A model generated the notes under the pieces. That model ran no database searches, was not told the DNA's origin, and saw only the letters and a program-made list of their open reading frames with translations. The translations under genes and the position numbers were made by a program. Below are positions 6,908 through 14,982 of a stretch of DNA of 26,940 bases, piece after piece. Position 1 is the stretch's first letter; every line of letters starts with the position of its first letter. The stretch is from an uncultured Prevotella sp. (GTDB taxonomy: Bacteria; Bacteroidota; Bacteroidia; Bacteroidales; Bacteroidaceae), in contig URER01000036.1 in NCBI GenBank assembly GCA_900547005.1, positions 1 to 26,940 of the forward strand, in the 5' to 3' direction.

Positions 6908-7702
6908 TTACACACTCACCGCAGCCTTTATATGTGGCCACGGATTGTAGTTTTCAAGCTCGAAGTCTTCATATTTGAAGTCAAATATACTCTTCACGTT
7001 GGGGTTGATATTCATCTTTGGCAACGGACGCGGTTCGCGCGAGAGCTGCAACTTTGCCTGCTCTAAATGGTTCAGGTAGAGGTGAGTGTCGCCCGTAGTA
7101 TGCACGAAGTCGCCCGCCTTCAGTCCAGTTACCTGCGCCATCATCATTAACAGCAGCGCGTAGGATGCTATGTTGAACGGCACTCCGAGGAACGTATCGG
7201 CCGAACGCTGATAGAGTTGCAGCGACAGACGTCCGTCGGCCACGTAGAACTGGAACAGACTGTGGCACGGCGGAAGCGCCATACGGTCAACCTCAGCAGG
7301 ATTCCACGCACTCACAATGATGCGTCGCGAGTCGGGATTGTTCTTAATCATCTTTACTGCATTGCTTATCTGGTCTATTGTACCGCCGTTGTAGTCGGGC
7401 CATGACCGCCACTGGTGTCCGTACACAGGTCCCAACTCGCCGTTCTCGTCGGCCCATTCGTCCCAAATGCTTACCCCGTGGTCTTTCAGATACTTTATGT
7501 TTGTGTCGCCCCGCAGGAACCACAGCAGCTCGTATATTATAGATTTCAGATGCAGTTTCTTCGTCGTGAGCAACGGAAAGCCCTCCGCCATATTGAACCG
7601 CATCTGATGTCCGAACACGCTTTTTGTACCCGTTCCCGTGCGGTCTGTCTTCTCTATGCCCTCCGTCAGTATGCGGTTGAGCAAGTCCAAGTATTGTTTC
7701 AT
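6908..7702 (-). CDS. thyA: Thymidylate synthase
   Basis: This enzyme converts dUMP and methylene-tetrahydrofolate to dTMP and dihydrofolate. The protein is 264 residues, the same length as E. coli ThyA. The catalytic cysteine is C146 in LPPCHSLFQFYV, and RTGTGTKSVFG (21-31) and the RRIIVSAWNP segment (126-135) are in their usual places. The open frame reaches back to 7867 (55 more residues), but that stretch is the repeat-containing leader and promoter, and it would not match the family start. MKQYLDLLNRIL from ATG 7702 does. The promoter at 7796-7827 gives a leader of nearly 90 nt that contains a hairpin repeat. folA follows. Confidence 0.97.
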   Translation of the reverse strand: MKQYLDLLNRILTEGIEKTDRTGTGTKSVFGHQMRFNMAEGFPLLTTKKLHLKSIIYELLWFLRGDTNIKYLKDHGVSIWDEWADENGELGPVYGHQWRSWPDYNGGTIDQISNAVKMIKNNPDSRRIIVSAWNPAEVDRMALPPCHSLFQFYVADGRLSLQLYQRSADTFLGVPFNIASYALLLMMMAQVTGLKAGDFVHTTGDTHLYLNHLEQAKLQLSREPRPLPKMNINPNVKSIFDFKYEDFELENYNPWPHIKAAVSV

Positions 7703-7738
7703 ATATTTTATATCCGATTCAACAGAATGTAAAAATTG

Positions 7739-7803
7739 TGCAAATGAGCGCAATGAGAATTTGTTCTCGTATTGCCGAGTGCAGCTTATCTTATGCAAAG
7801 ATA
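7739..7803 (-). repeat. 65-bp promoter/leader repeat, copy 1 (thyA leader)
   Basis: These 65 bp match 26312-26376 at 54 positions with no gaps. On the minus strand the order is a -7 box, AAGATAAGCTGCACTCGGC, then a hairpin whose outer stem is GCAAT/ATTGC and inner stem GAGAA/TTCTC. The element forms most of the predicted thyA 5' leader. Inner-stem differences between the two copies are compensatory (see findings). Confidence 0.85.
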
Positions 7804-7827
7804 ATGCATTTATGCGACCCTGCCAAA
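7796..7827 (-). promoter_or_regulatory. Promoter of thyA-folA
   Basis: On the minus strand TTTG (7824-7827), a 20-nt spacer and TATCTTTG (7796-7803) match the Bacteroidetes consensus at every fixed position. The start of transcription would fall near 7789. Confidence 0.8.
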
Positions 7828-7918
7828 TCAGGTGCGAGAAATAGTTAGGTGAAACAACGCTGTGCATTTGTTCTCTATCTCATTCTTCTCCTCTTACCTT
7901 CTCTTAACTCCATTAAAA

Positions 7919-9358
7919 CTATCTCAAAGAACTTCTTATTCTCCACTCCTGCGGATACAGGTTGTTGGCACGATTGCCGAGGTTCTTGGCGAAGCCGAGA
8001 GGCAGACCTGAGTAGGTGAGCAGGACGATGCCGCGCGGTGTGTTGGATGGAAGGGTAATGGCTTCACGGCGGAGGTAGGCGATAGCCGTATCGCAGTCGA
8101 GGTCAATGCACGGGAAGGCTTCACGGTGTAGGACGGTGGAGAGGGCGAGCGACTGGCAGGGGATGATGTCCTTGCCCTTCACTGTGCCGAGGGGGATGCC
8201 TGCATGGACAATCTTCAGCAAGCCACGTACCTTATTATATATATGCTCCCATGTTTTTGGAATAGCCGTGATACAGTCTTTTTCCTGTAATATGCGGAAC
8301 TTATCGCCATCGGTAAGCCACGTGTTTGTCAGTTTGCTCACGTCAGAAACCACAACATCTTTGTCCCTTTTCTTACGCTTTCCGTCCTTTGTCTTTCCCG
8401 TTCCCGACGCTTTCTCCGCCATTCTCTCTTCTCTTTCCTCTCTCCAATCTCCACCCTCCACTTTCTGAAGTACTGCCATAAAGAGTCCCTCACCCCGTGT
8501 CTTTCCGGGCAGGAAGCGGTACACAGGCCTGTCGCCGACAAGCGCACCCGTTATGTTCCAGCCTTCTTCCGTGGCTATTTCCATGAATTCTGCGCCCAGT
8601 TCCGTGGCTATCCATGCCACATTCTCCTCGTTCTCATGAGCGTTGAAAGTGCAGGTAGAGTAGATGAGCAGGCCGCCGGGGCGTAGGCATGGCCAAATGT
8701 CGCTGACAATCTCGCGCTGTAATTGTTGGCATTTCCTTACGTTGTCCTCGCTCCATTCGTCTATCGCGCCCTCGTCCTTGCGGAACATTCCCTCGCCAGA
8801 GCATGGCACGTCGCAGATAATGATGTCGAACATGAGGTCTGTACTGGCGATGTCATGGGCGTAGTTGTTGGTTACGATGACGTCGGGGTGGCCGAACTTG
8901 CTGATGTTCTCGGCAAGAATCTGTGCCCGTTGCCTCACAGGTTCGTTGCATATAAGCAGGCTTCCTTCTGGCAGCATGGCGCGCACTGCTGTGGACTTGC
9001 CCCCGGGGGCGGAGCAAAGGTCGAGGACAAGGAGCGGGGATTTCTCTTTCCTCTCCTCTCTCCCTTTTAACACCTGCTGTATGAACATCGATGAAGCCTC
9101 CTGCACGTAGTATGCTCCTGCGTGTAGGAGTGGATCGAAGGTGAAGGCGGGGCGATGGCGTAAGTATATGCCGTCGCGCGACCAGGGCACGCGTCCGTCT
9201 TTTAGTTCTTCGACTGTGGGCATGAGAACCGGCTTAAAGGGATTCAGTCGTATGCTCACGGGCGGTGTGTCCTCCGTGAGACCTTTATGAAGCACGGCGT
9301 ATAGTTCATCGCCCATCAGAGCTTTTGTCTTATTTATAAATTCTTCGGGTAAGTTCAT
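7919..9358 (-). CDS. RsmF/NSUN-like rRNA cytosine-C5 methyltransferase
   Basis: This is an S-adenosylmethionine-dependent RNA m5C methyltransferase of the NOL1/NOP2/Sun family, 479 residues. The SAM-binding motif is SAPGGK (116-121). The two cysteines of the m5C mechanism are C186 (DVPCSGEGMFRKD) and C236 (YSTCTFN). A charged, low-complexity linker at about 305-345 (rich in Glu, Lys and Arg) joins the catalytic part to a C-terminal PUA-like domain of the RsmF/YebU type (about 350-479), with the VKGKDIIPCQSLALST stretch. The length and two-domain plan favour RsmF over the shorter RsmB. The probable target is 16S rRNA; the exact cytosine is not determinable. It has its own candidate promoter, and 216 nt separate it from thyA. 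Confidence 0.88.
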   Translation of the reverse strand: MNLPEEFINKTKALMGDELYAVLHKGLTEDTPPVSIRLNPFKPVLMPTVEELKDGRVPWSRDGIYLRHRPAFTFDPLLHAGAYYVQEASSMFIQQVLKGREERKEKSPLLVLDLCSAPGGKSTAVRAMLPEGSLLICNEPVRQRAQILAENISKFGHPDVIVTNNYAHDIASTDLMFDIIICDVPCSGEGMFRKDEGAIDEWSEDNVRKCQQLQREIVSDIWPCLRPGGLLIYSTCTFNAHENEENVAWIATELGAEFMEIATEEGWNITGALVGDRPVYRFLPGKTRGEGLFMAVLQKVEGGDWREEREERMAEKASGTGKTKDGKRKKRDKDVVVSDVSKLTNTWLTDGDKFRILQEKDCITAIPKTWEHIYNKVRGLLKIVHAGIPLGTVKGKDIIPCQSLALSTVLHREAFPCIDLDCDTAIAYLRREAITLPSNTPRGIVLLTYSGLPLGFAKNLGNRANNLYPQEWRIRSSLR

Positions 9359-9381
9359 TGGTTGGGTCTCCGTTTACGCTA

Positions 9382-9413
9382 CAAAGTTAAATAAAAATCA
9401 GCGTAAAACGAAA
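9382..9413 (-). promoter_or_regulatory. Promoter of the RsmF-like gene
   Basis: On the minus strand TTTC (9410-9413), 20 nt and TAACTTTG (9382-9389) fit the consensus with one mismatch in the -33 box. The -7 box ends 23 nt before the start codon. Confidence 0.6.
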
Positions 9414-9487
9414 AAAATCGCCCGTCCGTGCAACTTTTCCCTGTTACCATTCGTCTAATGAATAGAAAATTAAAATGAAACAAAGAT

Positions 9488-10174
9488 ATGAAGAAGATTT
9501 TTATGATGTTCGCACTGGTACTGTTGATAGGTGTGACGGACATGAATGGTGAGCCGCGGAGTGCGTATGGCAAGGCTAACGTTGCGGCTGTGAATAAAAT
9601 TGATTCGGCGATGAAGTCGGAAGGCAAGGCCGTGGAGGAGGCGGACGACGAGTCTGACGTGATGGAGGCCGAGGTGGACACGCTGTCGACAAGCGCGGAT
9701 TTCGATGATGCGGCCGTGTTTGATAACGATGACGACGAGCGTATGCTTAACTCACTTTCTGCGATTGCTATGGATAAGTCTGTCGGAATTGTGTTTTGTA
9801 TCTTTTTCTTTTTGTTCGGCTTTCCTGCCATAGTGGTAGTAATCATAGGAGTATTGATATACAAGAACCGCAAGAACCGTTATCAGGCTATGATGAAGGC
9901 TATGGAGTGTGGCCAGCCGTTGCCCGAGGCTGTTCGTCCTTCGGTGGGGCAAAGCGATGAATACCTGTACCGCAAGGGTATTAAGAAACTCTTTGTGGGT
10001 GGCGGATTGACTGTGGCATCTTTCGTGTGGGATTCCTCCTCGGTACTCACCGGCATCGGACTGCTTATCGTGTTCTACGGATTGGGGCAGATGGCGATTG
10101 CCTACGCATCGGCTAATGACTTGTTGCATAGGAGAAAGGGAGACGATAGCCAGGAGCCTTTTAGCAAAGAATAA
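9488..10174 (+). CDS. DUF6249-like membrane protein
   Basis: This 228-residue envelope protein has no assignable enzymatic role. Residues 1-21 look like a signal peptide or first helix. Residues 48-86 form a strongly acidic linker (EEADDESDV, then NDDDER), which would face the periplasm. Membrane helices follow at about 99-125 and 186-206, with a weaker hydrophobic segment at about 168-183. Between them sits a basic segment with KNRKNRYQAMMKAMECGQPLPE. The layout fits the DUF6249 family as I remember it. The gene begins the sigma-factor unit: the sigma gene's GTG start lies 4 nt after its stop. It may sense or regulate for that sigma factor, by position only. Confidence 0.75.
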   Translation: MKKIFMMFALVLLIGVTDMNGEPRSAYGKANVAAVNKIDSAMKSEGKAVEEADDESDVMEAEVDTLSTSADFDDAAVFDNDDDERMLNSLSAIAMDKSVGIVFCIFFFLFGFPAIVVVIIGVLIYKNRKNRYQAMMKAMECGQPLPEAVRPSVGQSDEYLYRKGIKKLFVGGGLTVASFVWDSSSVLTGIGLLIVFYGLGQMAIAYASANDLLHRRKGDDSQEPFSKE

Positions 10175-10178
10175 AGAA

Positions 10179-10712
10179 GTGAAAGATATCAATGACATAC
10201 CACTAATCACGCAGGTTGTGATGTTCGACAATAAGCGTGCCTTCGATGCGCTTGTCAGGAAATATCAGTCGGCGGTGAGGCGGTTCTTCATGAGTCATAC
10301 GCTCGGTGATGCGCAACTGAGCGATGACTTGGCACAGGAGACCTTCATCAAGGCTTATACGAGCATCGCGACGTTCAAGGCACGGTCTGGCTTCTCCACG
10401 TGGCTATATCGCATTGCCTATAACGTGCTGTATGATTATGTGCGTAGCCGGAAGACGGGGGACGACCTCGAGACTGTGCCAGAACGGGGGGGAGGAACAA
10501 CAGACTCGGTGAGGCTCGACGTCTATCGGGCGATGAACGTACTGACTATAGATGAGCGCACGTGTGTTACCCTGCAACTGATGGATGGCCTTTCGCTCGA
10601 TGAGATTTCGGAGGTTACGGCCATGCCGAAGGGTACGGTGAAGTCGCATCTTTTTCGTGGAAAAAACAAACTTGCAAGTTATTTGAGGAGGAATGGATAT
10701 GATGGAAAATAA
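10179..10712 (+). CDS. ECF-type RNA polymerase sigma factor
   Basis: This is a small sigma-70 family factor, 177 residues, with only regions 2 and 4. Region 2 (about 18-92) shows LAQETFIKAY and FSTWLYRIAYNVLYDYVRS. Region 4 (about 115-170) shows LSLDEISEVTAMPKGTVKSHLFRGKNKL, a clear helix-turn-helix. The open frame runs back to ATG 10098 inside the upstream gene, but the family begins about ten residues before ITQVV. That points to the GTG at 10179, preceded by AAAGAAG and 4 nt after the upstream stop. It overlaps the next gene by 14 nt. It probably directs a stress or envelope regulon under control of a neighbour; the signal is unknown. Confidence 0.9.
   Translation: MKDINDIPLITQVVMFDNKRAFDALVRKYQSAVRRFFMSHTLGDAQLSDDLAQETFIKAYTSIATFKARSGFSTWLYRIAYNVLYDYVRSRKTGDDLETVPERGGGTTDSVRLDVYRAMNVLTIDERTCVTLQLMDGLSLDEISEVTAMPKGTVKSHLFRGKNKLASYLRRNGYDGK
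10686..10691 (+). promoter_or_regulatory. Shine-Dalgarno site that decides the DUF5056-like start
   Basis: AGGAGG lies 7 nt before ATG 10699, 1 nt before ATG 10693 and 10 nt before ATG 10702, all in one frame. The spacing favours 10699. A full Shine-Dalgarno is uncommon among the genes in this window. Confidence 0.7.
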
Positions 10713-11097
10713 AGACTACTTGAATGAGAATGACGATTTGCTCGTAAGGAGTTTCTTTGCAGACAATCGGATTGATATTGCCGATGATGGATTCACGGAA
10801 CGTGTGATGCGTCGTCTGCCTTCTCAGGCCGTGCGTCTCAACCGCATTTGGACGGTGATTTGCGGGCTTGCGGGCATCGTGTGGCTTCTGACGCTGTTGC
10901 CGCCTGTTGCCGTAACCAACGTGAAGGGTTGTGTGTGGTATTTTCTAAAGAGCATCTTTGAGCCGTTGGCCGACCGTCTCGCCCTCATGGAATTGTCGGG
11001 GCATGGGTTGATGACACTTGGCGTGGTATTCCTTTCTTTTGGCGTTATCGGATTGTGCTATCTTGTGGATAATGTTAAGAAGGTTATGAGGTCGTGA
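10699..11097 (+). CDS. DUF5056-like membrane protein, possible anti-sigma factor
   Basis: This is a 132-residue protein with a cytoplasmic-looking N-terminal region (1-45) and two membrane helices (about 47-67 and 103-123). The N-terminal part contains DDGFTERVMRRLP (about 29-41), a pattern seen in proteins encoded beside ECF sigma factors in Bacteroidales and annotated DUF5056. It overlaps the 3' end of the sigma gene, so the two are translationally coupled, and an anti-sigma role is a reasonable inference. It has no zinc-binding anti-sigma motif (HxxxCxxC). Its last codons (KVMRS and stop) are written in the AAGGTTATGAGG repeat sequence found behind two other genes, so the repeat has probably replaced or shaped its C-terminus. 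Confidence 0.8.
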   Translation: MMENKDYLNENDDLLVRSFFADNRIDIADDGFTERVMRRLPSQAVRLNRIWTVICGLAGIVWLLTLLPPVAVTNVKGCVWYFLKSIFEPLADRLALMELSGHGLMTLGVVFLSFGVIGLCYLVDNVKKVMRS

Positions 11098-11165
11098 GGT
11101 TTAAGGTTATGAGGTTTAAGGTTATGAGGTGATATGTGTTTTGTTGCTTCACCTTATGCCTGAAA
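11080..11165 (+). repeat. AAGGTTATGAGG repeat family, site B
   Basis: Three copies of AAGGTTATGAGGT start at 11080, 11103 and 11118. The first is inside the end of the DUF5056-like coding region. The sequence after the third copy continues to resemble site A (GTTTTG, then TTCAC, then TTA, then CCTGA). AGGTGA and TCACCT can pair here, as the equivalent bases do in site A. Confidence 0.8.
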
Positions 11166-11199
11166 CCTAAAAAATGACAATATGGCATTAAGAAAATTA

Positions 11200-11240
11200 G
11201 GGAGATAAAAGGCATTCGTCTTTTATCTCCCTTTATTTTT
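11200..11240 (+). terminator. Intrinsic terminator between convergent operons
   Basis: GGGAGATAAAAG (11200-11211) pairs perfectly with CTTTTATCTCCC (11220-11231) around an 8-nt loop and is followed by TTTATTTTTC. It ends the sigma-factor unit. It lies 27 nt beyond the stop of the minus-strand PorE-like gene and may serve both. Confidence 0.9.
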
Positions 11241-11266
11241 CTTTTTATCTCCCATTAATTCCTTTT

Positions 11267-13324
11267 TTACTCCTCAAATAAGATACCCTCCTCGTCAATA
11301 CTCTCTTTCTCTTTTGGTTTCGGCGGATTCTTCAGATTGCCTTTCTCGTCGAACATTCCGTATGTCGTCCGCAGCACGATGAACTCCGTGCGGCGGTTCA
11401 TTTGGTTGCAAATGTCCTGCTTCTCCGCATCGAGCTTCTTTATGTATTCTTCCGTGAGCACATCGTTTTCCTTCAGCCACGGGTATTTCTCTGTGATTTT
11501 CTTCCTTATTGTCTTTGGTTTCTCCTTGCCATAGCCCACGGGCGACAGACGGTCGGAGGCGATGCCGTGAGCCACGAGATAGTTCACTACCGATTCCGCA
11601 CGGCGTTGCGACAGGCGCTTGTTGTACTCCGCAGAGCCTTTGAAGTCGCAGTGTGCGCTCAGTTCTATCGTTACGTTGGGGTTCTCGTTGAGCAGCTTCA
11701 CGAGGTCGTCGAGAGCCTTTTCAGACTCGGGGCGGAGCGTCGCCTTGTCGTAGTCGTAGAAAATGTTGTCTATCATTACCGGGACACGGATTGAAGCCAG
11801 CGGGAACTGTATCACGTACTCCTCCGACGCCTCAGCCTTGCCCGGCTTTATTTCCTCCTTGTGGTTTAGATAACCCTTGCACGTGGCGAGCATCACATAG
11901 CTCACGCCTGGCTTCACAACCTGTTCGAACGAGCCGTTACCCTTTACCGACAGCTTCAGGTTTGTGCCGTCGTCGCCCACCATATACACCTGAGCGGCGG
12001 GCAGTTCGTAGCCTTCCATCTCGTAGACCCAGCCCTTCACCGTCTGCACAATCTCTGGCAGCTCGAAGCTATAAATGTGGTCCCACCCCTTGCCGTCGCC
12101 ACGGTTGGATGAGAAGAATCCGCGGTTGTGCGCTCCCTCGAACGTCATGCCGAAGTCATCGCCCTGCGAGTTGAGCGGAAAGCCCGGGTGCTCAATGTGG
12201 AAACGCCGGTCTTTGCCCACCTTCGCAATGAAGATGTCGAGTCCTCCGAGTCCTCCGTGTCCGTTGCTCGAGAAGTAGAGGTCGCCGTTAGGACGGAAAG
12301 TGGGGAACATCTCATCGCCCGCCGTGTTGACAGGCTCGCCCAAATTCTCCACACCGCCAATGCTTCCTCCGCTCATCCTTACGCGCCAGATGTCCAATCC
12401 TCCTTTTCCCCCCGGCATATCGCTCACGAAATAGAGCCAGTTGCCGTCGGGCGAGAGAGCCGGATGGGCGAAGCTCGAGAGCGTGTCGCGCGAGAGTTCG
12501 AGTTTTGTGGCTTTGCCCCATGCCGCATCCGAGCGGTTGCTCACGGCTATTGTGGCATATCGGGGGTAGCTTGGATCGGTGAGGCATTGCGTGATATACA
12601 TCTCACGTCCGTCGACGGATAGTGCAGGAGTACCCTCGTCAGCCTCCGTGTTCAGTCCCGTCTCTATGGCTTCGGGTTTGCTCCATTTTCCTTTGTCGTC
12701 CTTTTCCGACATGAATATGTCGCCAGGCTTGGTGCCGGTGATGCCGCTAAGGTCATCGCCCTGCGCCTCGTTGCGTGTCGATGTGAAGTAGAGCTTGTCG
12801 TATTCGTCGCCTGCGAGCACGGGCGAGAAGTCGGAGCGTCGCGAGTTGAACACATCCATCTTCCTTACGATGTATCTCGACCCCGTCTCTTTCAGTTGCG
12901 GAGCTTGCTCGGCAGCAGCCAGTCCCTCACGTGCCGCGGCGTTGTCGGGCATGGAGTCGATGGCGATGGCATATTCTTTGGCAGCCTCGCGGTAGCTGCC
13001 CGTCTTCATCAGGTTCTGTGCCAACATCAGGTGGGTGTTGCCGTTGTCCTGCTTGTAGCGTATCACGTTTCGGCAGGCGGCTATGGCCCGTTGCGCCTCG
13101 TTTATCCTGTCGTAGCACAACGCCATCTTCGCCGCCCGCTGTCCTCGCTTGTCGCGTTCCTTCGGCGGAGTCTTTCGATATGCCTGTCTGAATTCCTGTG
13201 CGGCCTCGTAATACTCACCTATGGCGAGAGCCTTCTCACCCCTTTTCAGGTTTTTCTCAGCTCCGCACGCCATGAGCAGTACGCCACACATTATTAATAT
13301 ATATATATGAAATTTCTTTAGCAT
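11267..13324 (-). CDS. porE: PorE-like type IX secretion lipoprotein (TPR, propeller, OmpA)
   Basis: This is a periplasmic, peptidoglycan-binding lipoprotein, 685 residues. A signal peptide ends in the lipobox MAC, with C20 as the lipidated cysteine. Domains in order: TPR-like helices (about 22-140); a WD40/PD40-type beta-propeller (about 150-420) with repeated D-Y/F-F-S-S/D-blade signatures such as LYFTSTRN, LYFVSDMPGG and LYFSSNGHGG; a carboxypeptidase-regulatory-like domain (about 425-510); and an OmpA C-terminal domain (about 515-655) with FYDYDKATLRPES and the peptidoglycan-binding region SAHCDFKG...LSQRRAESV. This order and length match Porphyromonas gingivalis PorE (PG1058), a type IX secretion component. 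By that analogy it anchors the secretion machine to the cell wall. It is transcribed alone. Confidence 0.88.
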   Translation of the reverse strand: MLKKFHIYILIMCGVLLMACGAEKNLKRGEKALAIGEYYEAAQEFRQAYRKTPPKERDKRGQRAAKMALCYDRINEAQRAIAACRNVIRYKQDNGNTHLMLAQNLMKTGSYREAAKEYAIAIDSMPDNAAAREGLAAAEQAPQLKETGSRYIVRKMDVFNSRRSDFSPVLAGDEYDKLYFTSTRNEAQGDDLSGITGTKPGDIFMSEKDDKGKWSKPEAIETGLNTEADEGTPALSVDGREMYITQCLTDPSYPRYATIAVSNRSDAAWGKATKLELSRDTLSSFAHPALSPDGNWLYFVSDMPGGKGGLDIWRVRMSGGSIGGVENLGEPVNTAGDEMFPTFRPNGDLYFSSNGHGGLGGLDIFIAKVGKDRRFHIEHPGFPLNSQGDDFGMTFEGAHNRGFFSSNRGDGKGWDHIYSFELPEIVQTVKGWVYEMEGYELPAAQVYMVGDDGTNLKLSVKGNGSFEQVVKPGVSYVMLATCKGYLNHKEEIKPGKAEASEEYVIQFPLASIRVPVMIDNIFYDYDKATLRPESEKALDDLVKLLNENPNVTIELSAHCDFKGSAEYNKRLSQRRAESVVNYLVAHGIASDRLSPVGYGKEKPKTIRKKITEKYPWLKENDVLTEEYIKKLDAEKQDICNQMNRRTEFIVLRTTYGMFDEKGNLKNPPKPKEKESIDEEGILFEE

Positions 13325-13355
13325 CGCAAAAACATTTTTATAATATGATAGTATG

Positions 13356-13372
13356 GGGCATGAATGATGCCC
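13356..13372 (-). terminator. Short hairpin downstream of the TPR/HTH gene
   Basis: GGGCAT (13356-13361) pairs with ATGCCC (13367-13372) over a 5-nt loop. No U-run follows on either strand, so termination is only a possibility. Confidence 0.3.
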
Positions 13373-13431
13373 GTTATTAGGATAAACGTTGTTTTTGCCG
13401 AAATATTGTAGTTGGACTAAGGTTGCTTGCC

Positions 13432-14976
13432 TTACTCCTCTATAATCTTCTTGTCGAAATCCCTTGCCCCTCCCTTCATTCCGAAGAGCTTGCTCAGTAG
13501 TTGGGCGCGGCTGTTGGTTACGGTCTGCGCCGATGTGTGGGTCAGTGCGGCTATTTCAGATGGTGCGAACCGTAGCCGTGTGAGTATGGTGATGCGTATC
13601 TCCCGATGGTTCAACACGTTCTTGTGGGTTATCTTTTCCATGAACAAAGGGGCTTCCTCGGTCATGATTTTTGTCAGTTCCGTCCAGTCGTGAGGCTCCG
13701 CCTGTTTGCCGGAGGCAGCCAACTTGTGCATCCTTTCCGTAATCTCGGAGCATATAACCCTGTCAGTATTGTCCTTCGGAATATCTATTTGTTGTATTTC
13801 CCTTTCGTATTCGTTGCTCTTTATCTCTGTCTTTCGTCGGGCGAGATACACCAACAGCAATATTATGACCGTAAGGCATATTATGATAGAGAATAGAATA
13901 TTTATTTGGTTGTATGCTTTCTTGTCGGCCACCATCGCGTCGTAATTGTTTTGTATGCCGATGAATTCGGCCGGAGATATGGATTCCTGCCTGTCGGTGA
14001 GAATGTCGTTAAGCTCTCTGCTCAGTCTTAATGCCTCGTTGTCTCTGCCCTGTGCAGTGAACAATGCTATCAGACTCTTGTATGCCTTAATGCTGTTGTC
14101 CATGTCTTGGGGGCTTAATGCGTCTTTCCAATACTTCTCCGCCTCTTTCTCGTTGCCCATTGCGGCATGGTAGTCGCCATACAATAGTGATACCTTTGTG
14201 CTGAGATTCAGGTCTTTAGCCGTGTCTAATATCTTTCTCGCATCGTCATATCTATACCTGTCTATATAGTATTGTGCAAGCGAGGCGAGTACATCCGACT
14301 TCGTGCATTTCTCCTCCGATGTATAGTTTCTAAACCGATTAATCAGTGGCAAACTTTTCTTGGTATATGCCAGTGCACTGTCCTGCATCCCGTCAGAATG
14401 GAAAACCTCCGCAATATGGTTCAGGACGGCGGCGTGATAAGCGGCATTGTTTTGTTCGCTTGCCGCTGTCAATGCTTTTCTATAATGCTTTAGCGATAGT
14501 TCTATGCAGTCCTTTTCCTTGTTAATGAGTCCGAGCCGGTCGTTTATTCTGTATTTCAAGTTGCTGTTCTTACTTTCTTCGGCATATTCCTCAGCCTGTT
14601 TCAGGCATTGTACAGCTTCTGCATAGCGTTTCATATCATGGTATATGATACCCTTGCACAGGTATGTGCGCGCTTTCTCCTCGTCTGTTCCCTCCTTATC
14701 GTAGTATTTCCCTGCAATGTTTATCATAGAGTCGCTTCTCGTGAAAAGTCCGAGACGGTGTATTGTTTCTATATATAACAGGCAATACAGGGCTTTCTCG
14801 TGTTCGTTTTTCCATACGCGCTTGTCTTTTTCAAGTCCGTAGAGCATTTCGATAGACACTTCTGGACTGTCGGCGAGATGTCTTTCTATTTCGATTAGGG
14901 TATCGTCCGCCGACTGGTGTGTGGTGCAGCCGGCGGAGATTACGATTGCCAATATGAAAAAAAGAACTTTTCTCAT
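13432..14976 (-). CDS. Membrane-anchored TPR protein with C-terminal HTH
   Basis: This is a 514-residue probable sensor-regulator. It has an N-terminal signal sequence with a possible lipidated C17 (ISAGC, a non-ideal lipobox), a long TPR-type helical region (about 25-335), a membrane helix (about 357-379), and a cytoplasmic part ending in a LuxR-like helix-turn-helix (about 455-500: EIAALTHTSAQTVTNSRAQLL). The TPR domain should lie in the periplasm and the HTH in the cytoplasm. The architecture is the same as the DUF6377-like protein at 18448-20058. The gene starts 6 nt after the stop of the secreted TonB-domain gene, so the two form an operon. I can name the architecture but not the signal or targets. 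Confidence 0.8.
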   Translation of the reverse strand: MRKVLFFILAIVISAGCTTHQSADDTLIEIERHLADSPEVSIEMLYGLEKDKRVWKNEHEKALYCLLYIETIHRLGLFTRSDSMINIAGKYYDKEGTDEEKARTYLCKGIIYHDMKRYAEAVQCLKQAEEYAEESKNSNLKYRINDRLGLINKEKDCIELSLKHYRKALTAASEQNNAAYHAAVLNHIAEVFHSDGMQDSALAYTKKSLPLINRFRNYTSEEKCTKSDVLASLAQYYIDRYRYDDARKILDTAKDLNLSTKVSLLYGDYHAAMGNEKEAEKYWKDALSPQDMDNSIKAYKSLIALFTAQGRDNEALRLSRELNDILTDRQESISPAEFIGIQNNYDAMVADKKAYNQINILFSIIICLTVIILLLVYLARRKTEIKSNEYEREIQQIDIPKDNTDRVICSEITERMHKLAASGKQAEPHDWTELTKIMTEEAPLFMEKITHKNVLNHREIRITILTRLRFAPSEIAALTHTSAQTVTNSRAQLLSKLFGMKGGARDFDKKIIEE

Positions 14977-14982
14977 TCTTGT

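Noticed and set aside
7703..7867. Upstream extension of thyA by 55 codons
   Set aside because: The stretch contains the promoter and the leader hairpin repeat, and the protein from 7702 is exactly the usual ThyA length.
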